DNA of 60,333 nt from Rikenella microfusus (lineage in GTDB: Bacteria > Bacteroidota > Bacteroidia > Bacteroidales > VadinHA17), in contig DZBJ01000015.1 in assembly GCA_022736275.1 (NCBI GenBank), positions 1 to 60,333 of the forward strand, in the 5' to 3' direction. The notes beneath the pieces are model-generated. The model saw only the letters and a list, made by a program, of their open reading frames with translations, ran no database searches and was not told the DNA's origin. The stretch's first letter is position 1; every line of letters begins with the position of its first letter. Shown here piece by piece: positions 59,269 through 60,333 of this stretch. The position numbers and the translations under genes are program-made.

Positions 59269-59723
59269 GATTAGCCGAGATACATACCGCCAAAGGGGTG
59301 ATGAAGGCAGAACTTTATGATGATGATGCCCCCGCCACTGTGGAGAATTTTGTGACCCTCGCAGGTAAAGGATTCTATGACGGACTGGCTTTTCACCGGG
59401 TCATTCCTGACTTTGTCATACAGGGCGGCTGTCCCTTTTCAAAAGAGATGGGCGACCCGCGCGTTGGTACCGGAGGTCCGGGTTATAAGATCAAATGCGA
59501 GCTGACCGGAACCAGACAGTATCATGACCGTGGAGTCCTTTCCATGGCTCACGCTGGCAAAGACACAGGGGGCTCGCAGTTCTTCATCTGCCACAGCAGG
59601 TCGAACACAAAACATCTTGACAGGCAACATACCTGTTTCGGCAAGGTGATCGGGGGACTTGATGTGATTGACCTTATCAGTGCAGGTGACAGGATTGACA
59701 GGATAGTTATAACAGAGTCATAA
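59265..59723 (+). CDS. cyclophilin-type peptidyl-prolyl isomerase
   Basis: A 152-residue cytoplasmic cyclophilin without signal peptide. [21 protein letters not shown] has the active-site Arg and Phe, with [13 protein letters not shown], then [18 protein letters not shown] and [20 protein letters not shown]. It catalyses cis-trans isomerisation of prolyl bonds. It overlaps the lipoprotein FKBP by 4 bases and is 2 bases before the DUF3127 gene. Three isomerases in a row form a folding cluster. Confidence 0.93.
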   Translation: MRLAEIHTAKGVMKAELYDDDAPATVENFVTLAGKGFYDGLAFHRVIPDFVIQGGCPFSKEMGDPRVGTGGPGYKIKCELTGTRQYHDRGVLSMAHAGKDTGGSQFFICHSRSNTKHLDRQHTCFGKVIGGLDVIDLISAGDRIDRIVITES

Positions 59724-59725
59724 TA

Positions 59726-60109
59726 ATGGAATATCAGATTGCAGGCAAGGTTGCCGAGGTCTATCCGGTCAACAGGGTCAATGAACGCTTCCGCAAGCGC
59801 GAGTTCGTGATCGAACACAAGGAGAGCGGCGGAGGACAGGCTTACGTTGACTTCATCAAGTTCCAGCTCACGCAGGATAAATGTGATATCATTGATGAAT
59901 CATGGCTGAGGCAGGATGTGACGGTCACCTTTAATATAAAGGGTAACAGGTGGGAGAAGAACGGGATGGTGAATTACATCACCAATCTTAATGCTCTCAC
60001 GGTTACGCGCGGCATCGCCGTTGCGGAGAACGGCCAGCAGGCCATCCGCAGCCCGAAGCTGGAAGATGCCCCGTCACCCAGCCCCGAGCTGGATGACCTG
60101 CCATTCTGA
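59726..60109 (+). CDS. DUF3127 OB-fold protein
   Basis: A 127-residue protein of the DUF3127 family, widespread in Bacteroidota. GKVAEVYPVNRVNERFRKREFVIEHKE and YVDFIKFQLTQDKCDIIDES are the conserved strands. A variable Pro/Ser-rich tail ends ELDDLPF, an acidic tip like that of single-stranded DNA-binding proteins (DDIPF). This suggests ssDNA binding and recruitment of repair partners, but I know of no experimental proof. It ends the cluster, with a terminator 21 bases later. Confidence 0.85.
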   Translation: MEYQIAGKVAEVYPVNRVNERFRKREFVIEHKESGGGQAYVDFIKFQLTQDKCDIIDESWLRQDVTVTFNIKGNRWEKNGMVNYITNLNALTVTRGIAVAENGQQAIRSPKLEDAPSPSPELDDLPF

Positions 60110-60129
60110 TTTACCTCTTTAAGTTATAC

Positions 60130-60165
60130 AATGCCATATCCGACAAGGGTGTGGCATTTTTTATT
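60130..60165 (+). terminator. rho-independent terminator after DUF3127 gene
   Basis: A 12-bp stem (60130-60141 with 60147-60158; two G-T pairs) closes a 5-base loop and is followed by TTTTATTTAT. Confidence 0.75.
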
Positions 60166-60177
60166 TATACTATTCAT

Positions 60178-60192
60178 CTACAATACTTTATG
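60178..60192 (+). repeat. 15-bp dispersed repeat, second copy
   Basis: CTACAATACTTTATG is identical to 5625-5639. The next 150 bases contain more CTACAATAC/GTATTGTAG motifs. Confidence 0.5.
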
Positions 60193-60225
60193 GTCTACTA
60201 CCAAATATCAGAGGGCCGGTTCAGA

Positions 60226-60282
60226 CTACAATACTTATTGGCCTACAGCCAATCATACCGCGTAGCGATTATGGTATTGTAG
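60226..60282. repeat. nested palindromic element
   Basis: Outer arms CTACAATAC (60226-60234) and GTATTGTAG (60274-60282) enclose two inner hairpins: ATTGGC/GCCAAT (60237-60242 with 60248-60253) and ATACC/GGTAT (60255-60259 with 60273-60277) with CGC-GTA-GCG inside. It resembles an extragenic palindrome able to fold as a branched stem. Confidence 0.55.
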
Positions 60283-60333
60283 CCTGCATGTCCGTCAGAA
60301 ATCCTACCGCGTAGCGGTTACAGTATTGTAGCC
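60256..60333 (+). repeat. 29-bp direct repeat pair at the window edge
   Basis: 60256-60284 and 60305-60333 share TACCGCGTAGCG, then TTA and GTATTGTAGCC, with two or three differing bases, separated by 20 bases. The window ends at the second copy, so the array length is unknown. Confidence 0.5.

Noticed and set aside
60256..60333. CRISPR array
   Set aside because: Only two imperfect 29-bp repeats with a 20-base spacer, the first copy is part of a larger palindrome, and no cas gene is near.

Overview
The window looks like the chromosome of an anaerobic, fermentative member of the Bacteroidota. I base this on TAnnTTTG-type -7 promoter boxes, mostly absent Shine-Dalgarno sequences, family content (DUF3127, MnmD, paired FKBPs, a four-helix-bundle/S23 protein, Na+-coupled symporters) and many intergenic 7-nt and palindromic repeats. 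No rRNA, complete tRNA, phage, transposase or CRISPR-Cas gene is visible. Layout: (1) 1-18.2 kb is ordinary chromosome: tRNA-Ser-like debris, two lipoproteins (one an S41 protease), a CopA-type copper ATPase, a secreted repeat protein, a glycosyltransferase-2/membrane fusion, a thioredoxin/thioredoxin reductase cluster, OsmC divergent from a Crp/Fnr regulator, a GH2 glycosidase, a SNF2 helicase and a membrane protein. (2) 18.3-31.5 kb (minus strand) holds two Na+ symporters, then hydCBA for an NADH-linked [FeFe] hydrogenase, then hypBAEDCF for [NiFe] cofactor assembly, headed by rex. (3) 31.6-44.8 kb (plus strand, divergent from rex) is one long operon for a group 4 membrane [NiFe] hydrogenase. 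It encodes a sulfhydrogenase-type beta/gamma diaphorase pair, a CooF/HycB-like ferredoxin, NuoH/B/C/D-like hydrogenase subunits, a proton-channel subunit, a full Mrp-type antiporter module, an NuoI-like ferredoxin, a maturation endopeptidase and an unknown CxxC protein. (4) 45.3-56.2 kb is a hexuronate and pentose-phosphate set: a tagaturonate-epimerase-like gene lacking its middle, uxaC, an MFS transporter, a mannonate-oxidoreductase-like SDR, a LarA homologue, pdxB, gnd and transketolase. (5) 56.3-60.1 kb holds a HAD phosphatase, mnmD, two FKBPs, a cyclophilin and a DUF3127 protein. How the parts fit: hexuronate fermentation would generate NAD(P)H and reduced ferredoxin. These could be re-oxidised as H2 by the [FeFe] enzyme and the membrane [NiFe] enzyme, the latter storing energy as an ion gradient that the symporters could use. 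Three near-consensus Rex boxes (before hydC, at the 5' end of rex, and directly before the [NiFe] operon) suggest that one NADH/NAD+ sensor controls both hydrogenases. The SDR plus LarA homologue plus Gnd suggest, as inference only, a route from fructuronate through mannonate and gluconate to the pentose phosphate pathway. The most unusual item is at 39447-39909. A four-helix-bundle (23S rRNA intervening-sequence-type) gene sits inside the hydrogenase operon between two 27-nt arms that would pair in RNA with 24 Watson-Crick pairs, 2 G-U pairs and one mismatch. This is the architecture of an rRNA intervening sequence, but placed within an mRNA.
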